Origin: Petrosia ficiformis
Lineage: Eukaryota > Porifera > Demospongiae > Haplosclerida > Petrosiidae
Assembly: GCA_947044365.1 (NCBI GenBank)
Contig: OX345636.1
Coordinates: forward strand, 24,337,466-24,401,465
Length of the DNA: 64,000 nucleotides
Direction of reading: 5' to 3'
The translations under genes were made by a program, and so were the position numbers. Each line of letters begins with the position of its first letter. Positions within the stretch are counted from its first letter, which is position 1. Positions 34,037 through 46,100 of the stretch are shown here, piece after piece. The notes below the pieces were generated by a model. The model made no database searches. It was given only the letters and a program-made list of their open reading frames with translations, and was not told where the DNA came from.

Positions 34037-34299
34037 TATTTGCAATAATGATTATTAAACTCACTTCTTTCCACAACTTGCAAAGGTAAAAAAAAAACAG
34101 GTATTACACTGTTGCACAGATCTTCCAACAAGAGATGATAGCACTGAGAGAGGTCTTCGTACTGAAAAGCACGGGTTTCAAAATAAAAAGTAGCTGAGCA
34201 GCAAAAAAAAGTAGATACAGAACACAAACTGCAGCTTCCACACACTGTATCACCTGTCAAACTAAAACACAGTTGTAATTATCGCGCACAACTGTTGCC

Positions 34300-34377
34300 T
34301 TGTCTTTATGGGCGTCGATCGACGCCTACGGTCGTTTGACGTTTGCGCATCGTTCGACGTTTACAGGTGTTAAAGAG
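34300..34377. repeat. subterminal palindrome and CGTTYGACGTTT repeats of piggyBac D
   Basis: GGCGTCGATCGACGCC at 34311-34326 is a perfect 16-bp palindrome, followed by repeated (C)GTTTGACGTTT / GTTCGACGTTT words up to the terminal repeat. Possible transposase-binding repeats by position. Confidence 0.6.
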
Positions 34378-34381
34378 TTAA

Positions 34382-35575
34382 CAGGCTCTCCTCGCATCCA
34401 CTCTCTGTTGTGGGTGAAAGATGCTCCTAACCTACTTACTGTCGAAGGTAAGACAGCTACACCAGAGTTCATTGATAAATACATAACCTGTGGAGTACCA
34501 GTGATTGGTGAGGATGATGAATTAAGATCGCTAGTGATGAGAGTACAGAGACACACTCATACCCAAACATGCCGAAAACAAGGTCGATAGCGAGTGCAAC
34601 TACTCACCTGAAACGTAACCTAGATTCTACGTTCTGAAAAGAGAACAGGGGATGAATACATCAATCCTTACAACCCTCACATTCTCAGAGCCTGGGGTGC
34701 CAACATGGACTTGCAAATGGTTGGCTCCGTCTACGGTGGTGCTCAGTACATCAGCCATTATGTGCAAAGACGACAGCTGATTTCTCGTAATCTTAAAAAG
34801 CTTCCCGTAAATTGTACTCAGAAATATGGTTTATTAAAGATAGGTAACACCTCGATTAGTCATCATATTCTGAGTGCCCAGGAAGCTGTTTACTGAACGA
34901 CAGGTCTTCATTTATGTCAATCTTCGAGAGTTACAATATTTGTGAATATGGGAAGGCCTCAGAAAAGAACGAGAGTACTAGAAAGCTTCAGGAGATGGAT
35001 GGTGGTGATACTGATGGCTTTGAAAGTGGACTATATGAGCGCTATGGTGCTTGTCCACTTGGTGAACCATTCGAAAATATGAGCCTTGCTCACTTTGCTG
35101 TGTTTGGTACACTACATCAAAGGAACATCATCTAGAGCTCAGCCTAGGTACGAACTACAAGGTAATAATGGATGGATATACTTGCGTAGAAACCAAGCAT
35201 GTCTTTGTGTACCAACACTGACTCCCGAAGCTAATGGTGATGACTATTACTACCACTTGCTTATTATGTTGTATTTGCCATGGTGTAACGAAAACTGTGG
35301 ATCTCTTGGGTTCACATGCTATGGCTAAACAATCCTTTGTTTTCAACAATGATCATCTCCTAGTACTTGGTGGTGACCAAGCTTCGTTTGCTGCAGAAGT
35401 TGAACGAGCTACATGTCAATTGACGGCACTTAATCAGTTTGGTGACACTGTTTATGCCCCAATAGCTCCTGGTGCAGCTGAACGAAATAAAATGAAGGTG
35501 CTAGACCAGACCCAATTTATTATTAGCGATGTCAACCATTTTCAATTTTTTTTTTTGTTTAGTATAATTTATTAG
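34382..35575 (+). pseudogene. Helitron Rep gene right of the piggyBac insertion
   Basis: TGSPRIHSLLWVKDAPNLL is the HUH-motif region of Helitron Rep, with the first His replaced by Arg (CGC at 34393-34395). There follow PVIGEDDELRSLVMRV and HTHTQTCRKQ, a deletion, WGANMDLQMVGSVYGG, AQYISHYV (tyrosine block region), ISHHILSAQEAVY, then GTSSRAQPRYELQGNNGWIY, LTPEANGDDYYYHLL and FNNDHLLVLGGDQASFAAEV up to 35575. Four or more frame changes occur. No Pif1-type helicase domain follows here. Confidence 0.8.
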
Positions 35576-35925
35576 CACAATTATTCCCTATAGTCCTAGA
35601 AACAAGAATATATATATAGTAATACCTTTCGTTGCGTGAAAAGCTAGAATTTTGACGATGACTGTCACATATTTTGTCAATTTTTCTCCTCTTTCGCTTA
35701 ATTAGAGACTATTATGCATACGGCACAATTAATAATAAATCACTTAATTAGAAGATTAATACTGAAATAACATAATACTAAATTTGGAGTACGGATATTG
35801 AGAACAAATGACTCATTTTTACACATTTTAGTATATTTTAAATTATAAAGTAAGTATAGTTAGGTCCAATCAGGTAAGTTTGAAAAAACAAACAAATATA
35901 TATATATATTTAACTGTAATAGATT
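35576..35925. other. non-coding AT-rich stretch
   Basis: Nothing recognised beyond short (TA)n runs near 35612 and 35897. Confidence 0.4.
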
Positions 35926-38548
35926 TCAATCAATGATTAATTCTCCATTCCATAAGTCCTCAAGTAATGGATAATTATACTCATCTTCTTCACCATCATA
36001 CGCTACACGAAATTCAGATGTTTCAGAGTTGTATCCTACTACAGTTCCTTTAAACCAATTGAGTCCATTGTCACACATAAAGAGGTGTTCAATTCTTCGA
36101 TATACAAGACAGTAAGGATCGCCCGAAATATCTTCTGGTGTAAGTGGTTGCTTCACTACAGAAAGTAATTTAAGTAGGTTGTTTGTTAACTCAGAGACTG
36201 TATAAGCTCTGCCATTATTAGAAAATGCAAAAATGAATTTATCTGTATGAGTTTGACACAACACCTTCTTCCGAAAATTCATCTGTAACTTCAAAGCAGC
36301 TATCTTTTTCGTTTTACTTGGCAGAGATTCTAACCCCCTAGCTACTTCCTCACATGTTGTCCATAAGCTTACTTTTTGGACTTCCTTTGTAAGTTTTTCT
36401 TTCTCTCTTAGTTCCTTCTCTTTCTTCTTTCTCATTTCTTCAATAGCTACAAGTCGTTTAGCAATAATCTCATCTCGATGTTTTCTGAAATTCAATCTAT
36501 GTACAGAAGTTAATGTACGAGCAGCTTGTAATAACCTTTCCTTTTCTTCAGTAGTTTTAGCATCAAGCCATTCTGATGTATTATTATGGGAGTATAGAAT
36601 GACTGCTTCCAAAGCAATGTAAGTAGCATTAGGTTTCTCACTCATTAAACGGTCCAAAATTGCAAAATCTCTTTCTGGGCTGACATTCGTTTTTGGAACT
36701 GAATTAGTCTCTGCAATCATTCTGTCATCTGTAACTGAATGAAAAATACCATCTGGTAAATGATCAATTACCAATCTCCTTGTAGTTACAGCAAACGCTT
36801 TGAACAAGAGTTGTACTGCAACATATATTCATGGAGGAAATAAACTCCCGCAGCATCATAAAATAAAATATTAAAACGATTCCCTTGAAAAGCAGCTAGA
36901 GGTATTTCATAAATTCGTTGTTGGCGTAAAAAAGAACGAAACTTTGTAGAGCAGCCAGCTTGTTCAGAGCCTCTGTGATGAAAGGCTTTACAGGCAGTGC
37001 GTATAAGTCTCTGTGTTCCAGATGATTGTGTTTGAATATTCTCCTCATTTATAGTTGCTTCCCATGTCTGAAGAGTGGCTTCCGCTGCATTAGCTAGGCT
37101 GACTAAATAGTGCAGGCCACAAAAAAAATTATTCATCTGGGTAATTTGATCCCTTTCACTTCCACTCCAACCATTAATAACTTGAGGGAGTACTTCAGCA
37201 CGATAATCAGCTAATATATCATTGAACAATTTTTCTGCCGAATGTTTATCTGACATCGTATTTTTTAGCCGTGCAAGTATCTTGGAAGATATTTCAGTTC
37301 TTCCTAATTCAATATGTACTGTATCTAGATCATCTAAAATTTCTTTAAGAGTGTCTAAAGTTGTCTGGGAAGATCCAGAAAAAATATGGCGTAGCCCAAG
37401 AGTGTATGTATGTATGGTCATTAGTAGAAACATCATATGTGTCAAAATGCTGACCATATTTGGTTGTTCCATCAGTTTGAATGGTAAAGTAATCTTTTTC
37501 CTCAGAAGACAACTCTTCTCTTAACTGAGCTTGTGCTAATGTGAGACTTTCGAGCATCATATTACAAAGAAGTGCTTTACTTGGAAGACGTGAAACATTT
37601 TTTTTGCTATATTTCTTAACACAGAGGTAATGACAGGTTTTATGTTACGAACACCTACGTTGAGACTCAGCAATTCGTAGCAACACAATCTAATATCATC
37701 AGTGTACTTTCCTTGAGCAAATGTAGTGATGTCTGTAGTTGAAATCATGAGGTCATCAACTAGCTCACGTAATTCACTATTTTCTTCTATTTGGTACATT
37801 TTCTCAGTAAGCTCTTTCTCATTCTTGTCATATTCCATTACTAAATCATTGGTTTTTTCGTCACTTGATAACTTCATCTGGTCAAACTGCTTTTTCCAGT
37901 AGCTAAGCTTATGGCGTAGACAATCTTTATCATGTTTCAGTTTCCCAATCCGCTCATCAAAATTATTTAATCTCTTTTCCCAATTGGAGAGAAGACAGTC
38001 TTTTTCTGTTATCAGCTTACTTCTAGTTTGGATAATTTAAATTTTAATGATTCGTTTTTAGAACATGAGCTGCATGATGAAGGAGAGTGGCATTTCACAT
38101 TAGGTACTAGTACCCTAGGTAAGGAGTATGGCTCATTTAAGAAACTGGAAATTGATACTTCTTTGCGGTCTGAATTGCATTCTTTTTTTAACTTTGATAA
38201 ACGAGCAGACAATCTCAAGACAGACTGGCTTATTGAATTGACTGCAGGAACATTTCCAGTAGGCCACTTCTCTTGTAACAACCATCTCAACCACAATCTT
38301 AATGTATAGAATGTGCATTGCTGATGCCCATTCATAAAATGATACAGGTCCAGAACGAGGCCATTTGTAACTTGTACATGACTTACAGGCGGAATCTCAA
38401 CATCAGAATCATCAATAAACCGAAATAAAGTGTCAGTAGTCACAACTTCTTCAAGTCTGGATCCCATTGTCTTAATTGAAGTAGCCATGAGCCTAATAAT
38501 TTGAAAAAAAGAATATAAGCACAGAGTAAACATTAGTTGCTCAAACAT
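35926..38548 (-). pseudogene. repeat-borne protein with possible RNase H-fold transposase core and tudor-like C-terminus
   Basis: A minus-strand gene of roughly 870 codons broken by four frameshifts. Order: N-terminal region (38548-38030), coiled coil (about 38020-37790), FTIQTDGTTKYGQHFDTYDV, HIFSGSSQTTLDTLKEIL, NNFFCGLHYLVSLANAAEAT, CKAFHHRGSEQAGCSTKF, then a Lys/Glu-rich helix (36440-36370) and WFKGTVVGYNSETSEFRVAY with EDEYNYPLLEDL, an SH3/tudor-like end. The conserved QTDGTT Asp, the CGLH block and GSEQ Glu could be a DD(E)-type core, but this is my inference. Frameshifts sit near 38020, in an A8 run near 37600, in a (CATA)3 run near 37410 and near 36800. Confidence 0.55.
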
Positions 38549-38569
38549 GGCCTGCTACCGGGGGACACA

Positions 38570-39243
38570 TAGCATTTCAAAAGTTAATAAACAGTATAAT
38601 TAACACCCTCGAGTGTGTTTCCAACTGTTCATAACAACTGGCATCATTTTAAACAGCAAACTAAACTTTTAGCAAATCTTTTCAGACTTAATAGAGGGGT
38701 AACAAAAAGAAACTACTGCCATTTTCTTTATCAGCATCCTAAAAAACCTAGTACTCACTTATTCAGCCAAGACTCGCACAATTTTTAAACAGTCACTTTG
38801 TGCCATACCGTAATTCCAATTATACGGAGAAATATTTTCGCAAATTTAATTAATTGCTGACATCGGTATTATTATGATGAAGCGCTGTTATTTGGGATCC
38901 AACACTTTCAAACATTTCGTGAAACTGGTTGCATGTCAGTGACTATCATCTGGATTAATGCTTGATCAATTACTGCCCGATGATGAGAATCCTCTACAAT
39001 CTCATCCTCTACAGTTAATTAAGAGTATTGTTAGTTTAATTTTATTTTTATCTAGAATACTTACTGCTATATCCCTGAGATCTCTCAATAGTTGACTGTA
39101 ATGAATGGAGAGTTGTTTTTTGGTCTGCTGTGACTTTTTTGCGGACTTCTAATTCTCCAGATGCTCCAAAACTTCTTAGTATTCATCCTTATGATATCTT
39201 TCCAAATGCTATATAATATATACACATAGCGTGCATAATGATT
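38570..39243. other. non-coding stretch
   Basis: Nothing recognised. Confidence 0.35.
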
Positions 39244-39480
39244 GCCTATACCTTCATCATATTGGTTGTATTTCCTGCAGTAACAATTTTCATAGCACAC
39301 AGGTCACATCGAGCCTCTTTTTGATCCAGCTTTGTGAAGTATGTCCAAAGAACACTTCATTTTCTTTTGACAGGATAAGTTGACACTAGTGGCTGCAGCT
39401 GGGTAGCCAAGTTAGACATACTTACTGTACTGCTGGAACTACTGGCAGTAGTGACAGATGTAGTGATCCTGGTTTGTGTA
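39244..39480 (-). pseudogene. BED-type zinc finger fragment
   Basis: The minus strand reads a Ser/Thr-rich leader (TTSVTTASSSSSTVSMSNL), then YFTKLDQKEARCDLCAMKI and TAGNTTNMMKV, the first half of a BED finger as in ZBED/hAT transposases. One stop precedes it and the His pair is lost. No transposase core nearby. Confidence 0.55.
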
Positions 39481-40053
39481 GGCAATTTGACCACGCCCAC
39501 TTCCGGCGGGCATATTTACGCCCATTTCAATACACCGAACACAGTTGTTTTCCGTAATTGAAATGTGGAAACTTAGTTACGTAATGATGTCATAATTATC
39601 CATGGTAACGCGATTGTAATGCTTCATAGCAACAACAAAACTGGTTTATATCATGAATATGATTATACCCATGTTGCCTTTCTGACCATCTTTCAAGAGG
39701 TCACGTCTGGAGCGTTCGCTCAAACTTTGTTGTACGTCTATGTGATTTTCCTTTCTGGAGTTATAGACACGGAAGTAATTGAGAATGACAACTACAGAGG
39801 ACACTTTACTGGAGTTCCAGAAGTTTTTTCAAGTAAAATAGGTATGTATTATAGTGGTATTTTGTTAATATTAAAATGTTTTTGTGTAGCTATGATGCCA
39901 CGTTTTTTCTTTTCTCACTAAAATCGAAGACAAAGTTACTGTGTGTTACTGTGTGTTGTGAATGTAAAGTGTGCAATGTTTAATGATAATTTAAAAATTA
40001 TAGTTTACAACTGCTTTATTTTTGGTAGTTGTGGTGCTAAGTATCGGTTCTCC
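39481..40053. other. stretch with no supported gene
   Basis: A 100-codon frame from 39619 has no recognised feature. GC-richer patch ACCACGCCCACTTCCGGCGG at 39490-39509. Confidence 0.3.
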
Positions 40054-40231
40054 GGATCAATTCGAAGGAGATGCTCTTGCATAACTCTAAGCAATCGATC
40101 AACCTTGTTAGGAATAGAAACATACGATCTTTCGATTGAATTAAATGATGCATGGATACTTTCAGCACCCTGTTCAGCTATATGTAGGGACGATTACTTC
40201 TTCATCTTGGGTTCCCACCAACTGTGCTGAA
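40054..40231 (-). pseudogene. C-terminal fragment of a repeat-borne protein
   Basis: The minus-strand frame reads AEQGAESIHASFNSIERSYV and PNKVDRLLRVMQEHLLRIDP. I associate this EQ..ES.HA.FN...R.Y pattern with the C-terminal ends of multi-copy transposase-like proteins of aquatic invertebrates. Nothing else of the gene is adjacent. Confidence 0.35.
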
Positions 40232-41269
40232 ACATTATTTAATATTAGAATAAAATATGAAGCAGGGTTTCTTCTATGCAATCTGTGATACCTCTCCTAT
40301 AGTATGTAGAAAGAAATAATATTTTTCCTGTAATTCAAGGATTTACCTGGCCTTTAAGATACCCTCTTCATCTTTAGCTGAAACATATACCTACATACAA
40401 AAAGTATATTTACTGCTAATGTCTTATTTAACAGGTCAAGTTATTTGCAGGCCCCACAACAAGCTTCAAGAATTATCTGTATACAAAACACAACTAGTAT
40501 TCATGAATAATTATTTCCCATTCATTTCTTTATTTCTATCATTCACTGTTGTATATGCTTATCGATTATTTAATTGTTTTGATATAATTGTAATGTGTTA
40601 ACTTTAATTGTCAACTCACAATTTTCATGATCACTGATATGGTAGGTATGTCCCTCAACTTCCTTATTAGTTCATCTTGTTCCCTTTCCTCGTAGTTTTT
40701 GAAGAGTATACAAGCCTAAATATGTGTGGCAACAATACTAGACATTTCCGTGTTATTATTTGCGCTACGTTGAAGATGAAGTTCGATAGGGGTTGCTTTA
40801 ACGGATGCTAGGGAAGCTTATGGAGCTCTCCAAGCCTCATTAAAGGTATCAATGGGAAGCTTATACATTACTAATGCATTTTAAGCCAAAAAACCGTGAT
40901 CGCCCATGTAACATATAACTACACATTTTCACTCGTATCTCAAATTTATAATTTGCGACATAAGCCCTATTTTCTCACACATATAGTGATGATGAATATG
41001 ACGTCAAAGAAAAGAATTGAAATTATGATCATATGAGAAATGTTGTTGAAGTTGTAATCATTATCACAATGTTTTACTTTTGTATGTTTACTATCTTTTA
41101 TTTGTTTGCTTCCCAAAATAGTTTATGTCTGTGTGTTTAACAATTTTTGATTTGTTATAACACTGATGATGAACACTGTCAAAGTATGTCATGCTTTATG
41201 CACATTTCATTATGACATCTCTGAGGTGTTATGAAAACACTTAATATTGTTTACTATAGTCTCGTTTTT
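40232..41269. other. non-coding stretch
   Basis: No gene or repeat recognised up to the Academ-type element. Confidence 0.35.
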
Positions 41270-41278
41270 GATTTTATG

Positions 41279-41349
41279 TAGTCTGACAAGCCAGACCCTC
41301 GCGGTAAGAGGCGGAGGGTCTGGGGACACGCATATTCACTAGTTGTGGA
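41279..41349 (+). repeat. left terminal inverted repeat of the Academ-type element
   Basis: Starts TAGTCTGACAAGCCAGACCC. Within it CCAGACCCTC (41291-41300) and GAGGGTCTGG (41314-41323) form a perfect 10-bp hairpin stem around a 13-base loop. Confidence 0.9.
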
Positions 41350-41427
41350 CTCTGCAGAAATATTGCAGGCCAATCAGATTAAGTTGTTTAACCACAAGTA
41401 TTTAACGTCACAGATAGCGGAATAAAG

Positions 41428-43060
41428 ATGGAGTACGAGTTGGCAGTGAGAACAGCAGTAGAACGATTGGGATATAAGAAATTGAGAGCAAAACAGTTGG
41501 AAGTAGTGACGAGTTTTTTGAAGGGAAGAGATGTATTTGCAATCCTTCCTACAGGATTTGGCAAATCACTATGCTACGCTTGTTTGCCATTTGCCTTTGA
41601 TAGTTTGCTGGGTAGGAAAGATTCTGTTGTTGTTGTGATCACTCCTCTCACAGCTATAATGAAAGATCAGGTATGCTAATTAATGATCTGATATAATAAT
41701 AATAGATAATATTGTTACAGAACAATGACAAGACTAAATAATAGGTTACATAATACAAAAACACTATGAGACTACTACAAGATACAATATAAAACAAGTA
41801 TCTTTTCATCACATAATTATAACAGTTAGATATAATTATATATGATAATTATATATTATATTATAAACAATTATTATATAATTATAAATTATAGTAAAGT
41901 TTCATAATCAGAAATATTTATGATCTTCAGGTTGAAGGATGGCGATTGAGAGGCTTAAGATGTGCATGCATATGTGGTGATATGGATAATAAAGAGATCA
42001 AATCTAAAGTCACTGAAGGATATTTTCAGCTTGTGTATTTTACACCAGAACTACTACTCAGTAGACATTGGCGGCAACTTCTTGGTGGAGATACATACCA
42101 AAAGAGACTATGTGCATTTGTTATCAATGAGGCTCACTGTGTGAAAAAATGGTATGCAGTATATTATAGTTACAACAGTTGTAATATAGTAATTGTTTTA
42201 AATTATATTCTCATATTAACAGGGGAGATACCTTTCGAGAGAGTTTGTTACGTGTTGGGGAGGTTCGTAGTATTTTACGTGAAGGAGTCAGAGTAATGGC
42301 TTTAACTGCAACTGCCAGTTGTGATGTGAGAATGTCAGTGGAACGCCTTTTGTCAATGAAAGATCCAGTGAGAGTAATTCTGTCACCCTGTAAACAGAAT
42401 TTAATGTTATGCGTGGTGGCGTCTTTTGTATCTACTGATGTAACCTTTGCCCCTGTTTTGGAGAAACTGCTGAGAAACCAAGTAAATTTCCCACGTACAA
42501 TTATATACTGTAGGCGGTATGAAGAATGTGCTGATATTTACCTGCATTTCAGAAGCCATATGGGAAAGGAATTCACAGAACCACCAGGTGCACCAGACTT
42601 GTCAAAGTTCAGACTTGTGGAAATGTTCACCAGTGCAACTGATGAATCTGTGAAAGAACAGATTATTAAGTCATTTACTGAGAACTCTCCTCTTCGTATT
42701 GTATGTGCAACAATTGCATTTGGTATGGGGATAAACTGTGATGATGTACGGCAGATAATCCATGTAGGACCTTCTGATGATGCAGAATCATTCATACAAG
42801 AAACTGGGAGAGGAGGGAGGGATGAGCAACCTTCTTGTGCAGTTTTACTGAAAACGAAAGGGTGCAAACGATATGTAGATAATGCAATGCTGCAGTACAT
42901 GGAAAATACAAGTGTATGTCGTCGTAAAGTATTATTCGAAGGATTTGCTGGTTTTGAACACATCATTCTACAGAGATTGTGCCTGTGCTGTGACATTTGT
43001 ATGAGTAAATGTGTATGTCAAAAATGTTCCATTAATCAAAGTAGGTTTGTTTTTGTTTAA
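41428..43060 (+). CDS. RecQ-like superfamily 2 helicase of the Academ-type element
   Basis: Three exons: 41428-41670, 41931-42151 and 42223-43060, with GT-AG introns and a continuous frame of 433 codons plus stop. Exon 1 ATG gives MEYELAVRTAVERLGYKKLR; Walker A PTGFGKS is at residues 41-47. Exon 2 has the DEAH position as INEAH, with Asn147 in place of Asp (AAT at 42126-42128). Exon 3 has MALTATAS (motif III), TIIYCRRYEECADIY (motif IV), RIVCATIAFGMGINCDDVRQ (V) and ESFIQETGRGGRDE (VI), then a zinc-binding-like cysteine cluster (CLCCDICMSKCVCQKC). It is shorter than cellular RecQ proteins and lacks an HRDC domain. Likely a 3'-5' DNA helicase acting in transposition; the Asn substitution probably weakens ATP hydrolysis. 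Confidence 0.85.
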
Positions 43061-43136
43061 TTATTGTTATATTAATAGTATATATAATTGTTTGAGGATA
43101 ATCATTTCATTAAACATAATATATAACAAAGTATTT

Positions 43137-46100
43137 TTAATGTGTATGATGAAGTTTGGGTATTTTTGATTTGATCCAATCATGAAGATTCATGTAGCTA
43201 AGAACATGTTTAGGGTTTGAGTATGTGGTATGTGATTGAGGTTCAACACACTCAAAGATATTGTACTTTAAAAGATCTTTCGCTACAATTTGTATATCTC
43301 TATCTGCTGATACAACAGAATCACTACTATGTTGATGAGCTGTATTGTTAACTGTATCAAAATTGTCTAACACTGGAGCAATTGTTCCTAGTGCTCTAGC
43401 AACTCTGCATATGGCCTCAGCTGTCTTGTTAGAACCTAATCCCTTCACTGCTTCTTTAACAATCCTATTTAAATGCTCCATATGCAAATCTTGTGGGATG
43501 TTGCACCCAGGTTTCCCATGCACATTAATAAATCTATTCCATATCAATGTTTCTGCATCTGCTGGAGAAAGCAAGAAGTCATGCTGATAGAGCAGCAGGA
43601 TGGCCTCATTTCGATAATTAGTACGTCGGGAGCTATGAAATATTGGAAGCATATATTGCCAACATCTTAACACACGTGTGCCATCACCTTGTCGTATGCC
43701 ATCACTAAATTCCATGTAGAAATATCCTAATCCCAATAAGAATTTTGAATATTCCATTACTTTATCTTGAGATCTTAAACAAGGTGTTGTAAAACAGAAA
43801 AATACAGAATCGCTAACTATCTCTTTTGACACTGAAATCAGTAATGCTTTCCTTTCAGCATCAGTTGCTTCAAGCCAAGTTGAGTATGGAACTACGCTTT
43901 CTTGGGGATTATCAGAAGTACTTGACATTCCAAGAACTTTACAAGCTGCAGTAATGATCATGGACTTCACAACTATAGTTAAAAAATCTTCACTAGCATT
44001 GAAGTCCTTTCCCAGATGCATTCTGACGTTAGAACGGTGGAGAAGATTTCGAATTTGAAACAACATACCATGCTCAGTTGATGACTTTACTGAGTAAAAA
44101 TATTTCCAAATTATCTATTAAGCATGAAAAATAAATTAACATAATACTAGATCTTGTATCCATGCATATTATATAATTATAATATATAAAATTGTATTTA
44201 CCTCAAGTAATACAACTTTGGTATGCCAGTCTTCCACTGTTGGCATGAGTCCTTCTAACCTCTGTATTGGATCATTGCCATTGGCCATTACCTTTCTTGC
44301 ACATCGTGCTTTACAAGCAGTCAATTGGTCACCACTAAATTGAATTGTATGAATATTTGCTTTGGGGACATCAACAGCTTCATCTAAACCTATTACATCT
44401 TCTTTTTCAGAATACGAACAAAGAGGAACATTTCACTGGATTTATTCTCATTCTTTGTCAAGATACCTAAAGGAACCTATTATATAAAATATGAATTAAA
44501 CATGTACATGCATGTCATAATTATATTACTAACCACAATAGATTTATGCAACATTTCCTTAGCATATTTATGGGGAGTGTGATGTATTGAAATACCACTG
44601 AAGGTTACAGAGAAGAAACTTAGGTGATCCACAAGCGTACGGGCAATGAATATTGCAATGTTTTCATGAAGTACATCATCATCAGCTTTTGATGGAAGAA
44701 GGGAACTGACAATTTCACTTATTGGAACTGGTGGTGTTCCCTTTCTCTGTCTACATAGGTCACTAACATTGATTCTGTTCTGGACTGCATACATGTGAAA
44801 ATAGTGAAGTGAATGATGCTTGAATCGGTCATATCTCATGTATCTAGGCTTAATACTCAAATCAATATTATCACCTACCAACTTGTAGCTATGATACGAC
44901 TGACATGGAGGATCTGATCCAGTGAACTTTGTAGTTTTGTCAGATATTTCATCAACTGCTGTTGGAACATCTGGCAAAATTCGATGTTGCGATTGATCAT
45001 CAATATCCATATATTCACCTTCTGTACTGTTGCATTCGCTTTCTGAATCAGAGGATAGGTCTTCCAGGTTCTCATTTTCACTAACATCATCAATTTCAGT
45101 AATTTCTGATTGATCTGATTCTGACTGGCTAATATCATCACCCTCTTCATCAGAGAACGATAACATTGAGTTAACCTGCATCCTGTAACAATAATAGTGA
45201 AGATATAGTATGTATACAAAAATGTATTGTAGTCTTGCCTTGCAATCTGGAAGAGATGCTTGAAGTTGATCCTTCCATTGTAACACCTTCCTGTCATGAT
45301 TTCTTCCCAGCTCTGTTACCAGACGTATTACTGACTTATGAGACATTGATAGACCAATTGCATTCAGTCTGCTATATACCTATTTTATATAATTACACAA
45401 AGTTACTTTGACAAATACATAGTGCTTATCACTCTTATTACCTGTGCTGATGAATGACCAGCATATAAAATTAGGGATATGATCTTATGAAGTACGCTGA
45501 GTGTTGGATTCCGATACTTCATCAAAATAGCTGCTACTGTGCCAATCACTGCTAATCTGTTGTCACGAGCTCGTGGTGTTTTGGTTTTGGTACAAGAATA
45601 GAGGATACTTAAAAGTGTAGGAGCATGATCAGATAAATTTTGTTTCAACTCACTCCCAAGTAAACTCTTTAATTTTACCGCATCGAAGTACAGAATTTAC
45701 CTTATCAGAACAAACTACTTTCAGTTCTTTTCTAAGAACAATACCAAGCTTAATTAACACTTGAGCATACATCACAGGATTCTGGAACACTTCATGAACT
45801 GCCCTTGTCATGTTCCTTCTTGCAATGGCTTTACCAATCTTTTTTTGTTTAGGAGTTGGCACATATTTGTACTGTTTTTTTCGTGAACCAACCGTTACCT
45901 ATATAATCAGATGACTTGATTACATAATCAAAAGATAGCACAGATCTACCAACTAACCTGAACACAAGGACTTTTGTTACTATTTTGGACACCTTCTAGG
46001 AGTGAAGCAGCAATTAAGTCACCAGTTAAACTTGTGGTTAACTTTGCTCTAGTACTAGTGGTTTTCATTCGTTTTGACTTAGGGTAAACATTCACCACTA

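Larger units (their letters stand above)
30451..34377 (-). mobile_element. piggyBac element, copy D, complete ends with TTAA duplications
   Basis: TTAA at 30447-30450 and 34378-34381 flank inverted termini CTCTTTAACG (30451) and its complement GTTAAAGAG (ending 34377), ten bases with one mismatch. The element is 3927 bp, holds a minus-strand piggyBac transposase relic, and splits a Helitron Rep gene. Subterminal repeats lie at both ends. Confidence 0.8.

Noticed and set aside
34018..34260. 80-codon Cys-rich minus-strand frame
   Set aside because: Spacing of cysteines does not fit a known zinc site and there is no start, splice or homology signal; it lies in the non-coding end of piggyBac D.
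39619..39921. 100-codon plus-strand frame as a gene
   Set aside because: No motif, no convincing splice sites and hydrophobic runs of AT-rich composition; kept only as a note.
42538..42996. 152-codon minus-strand frame opposite the helicase
   Set aside because: Lies wholly inside the conserved helicase exon and has no recognisable feature.
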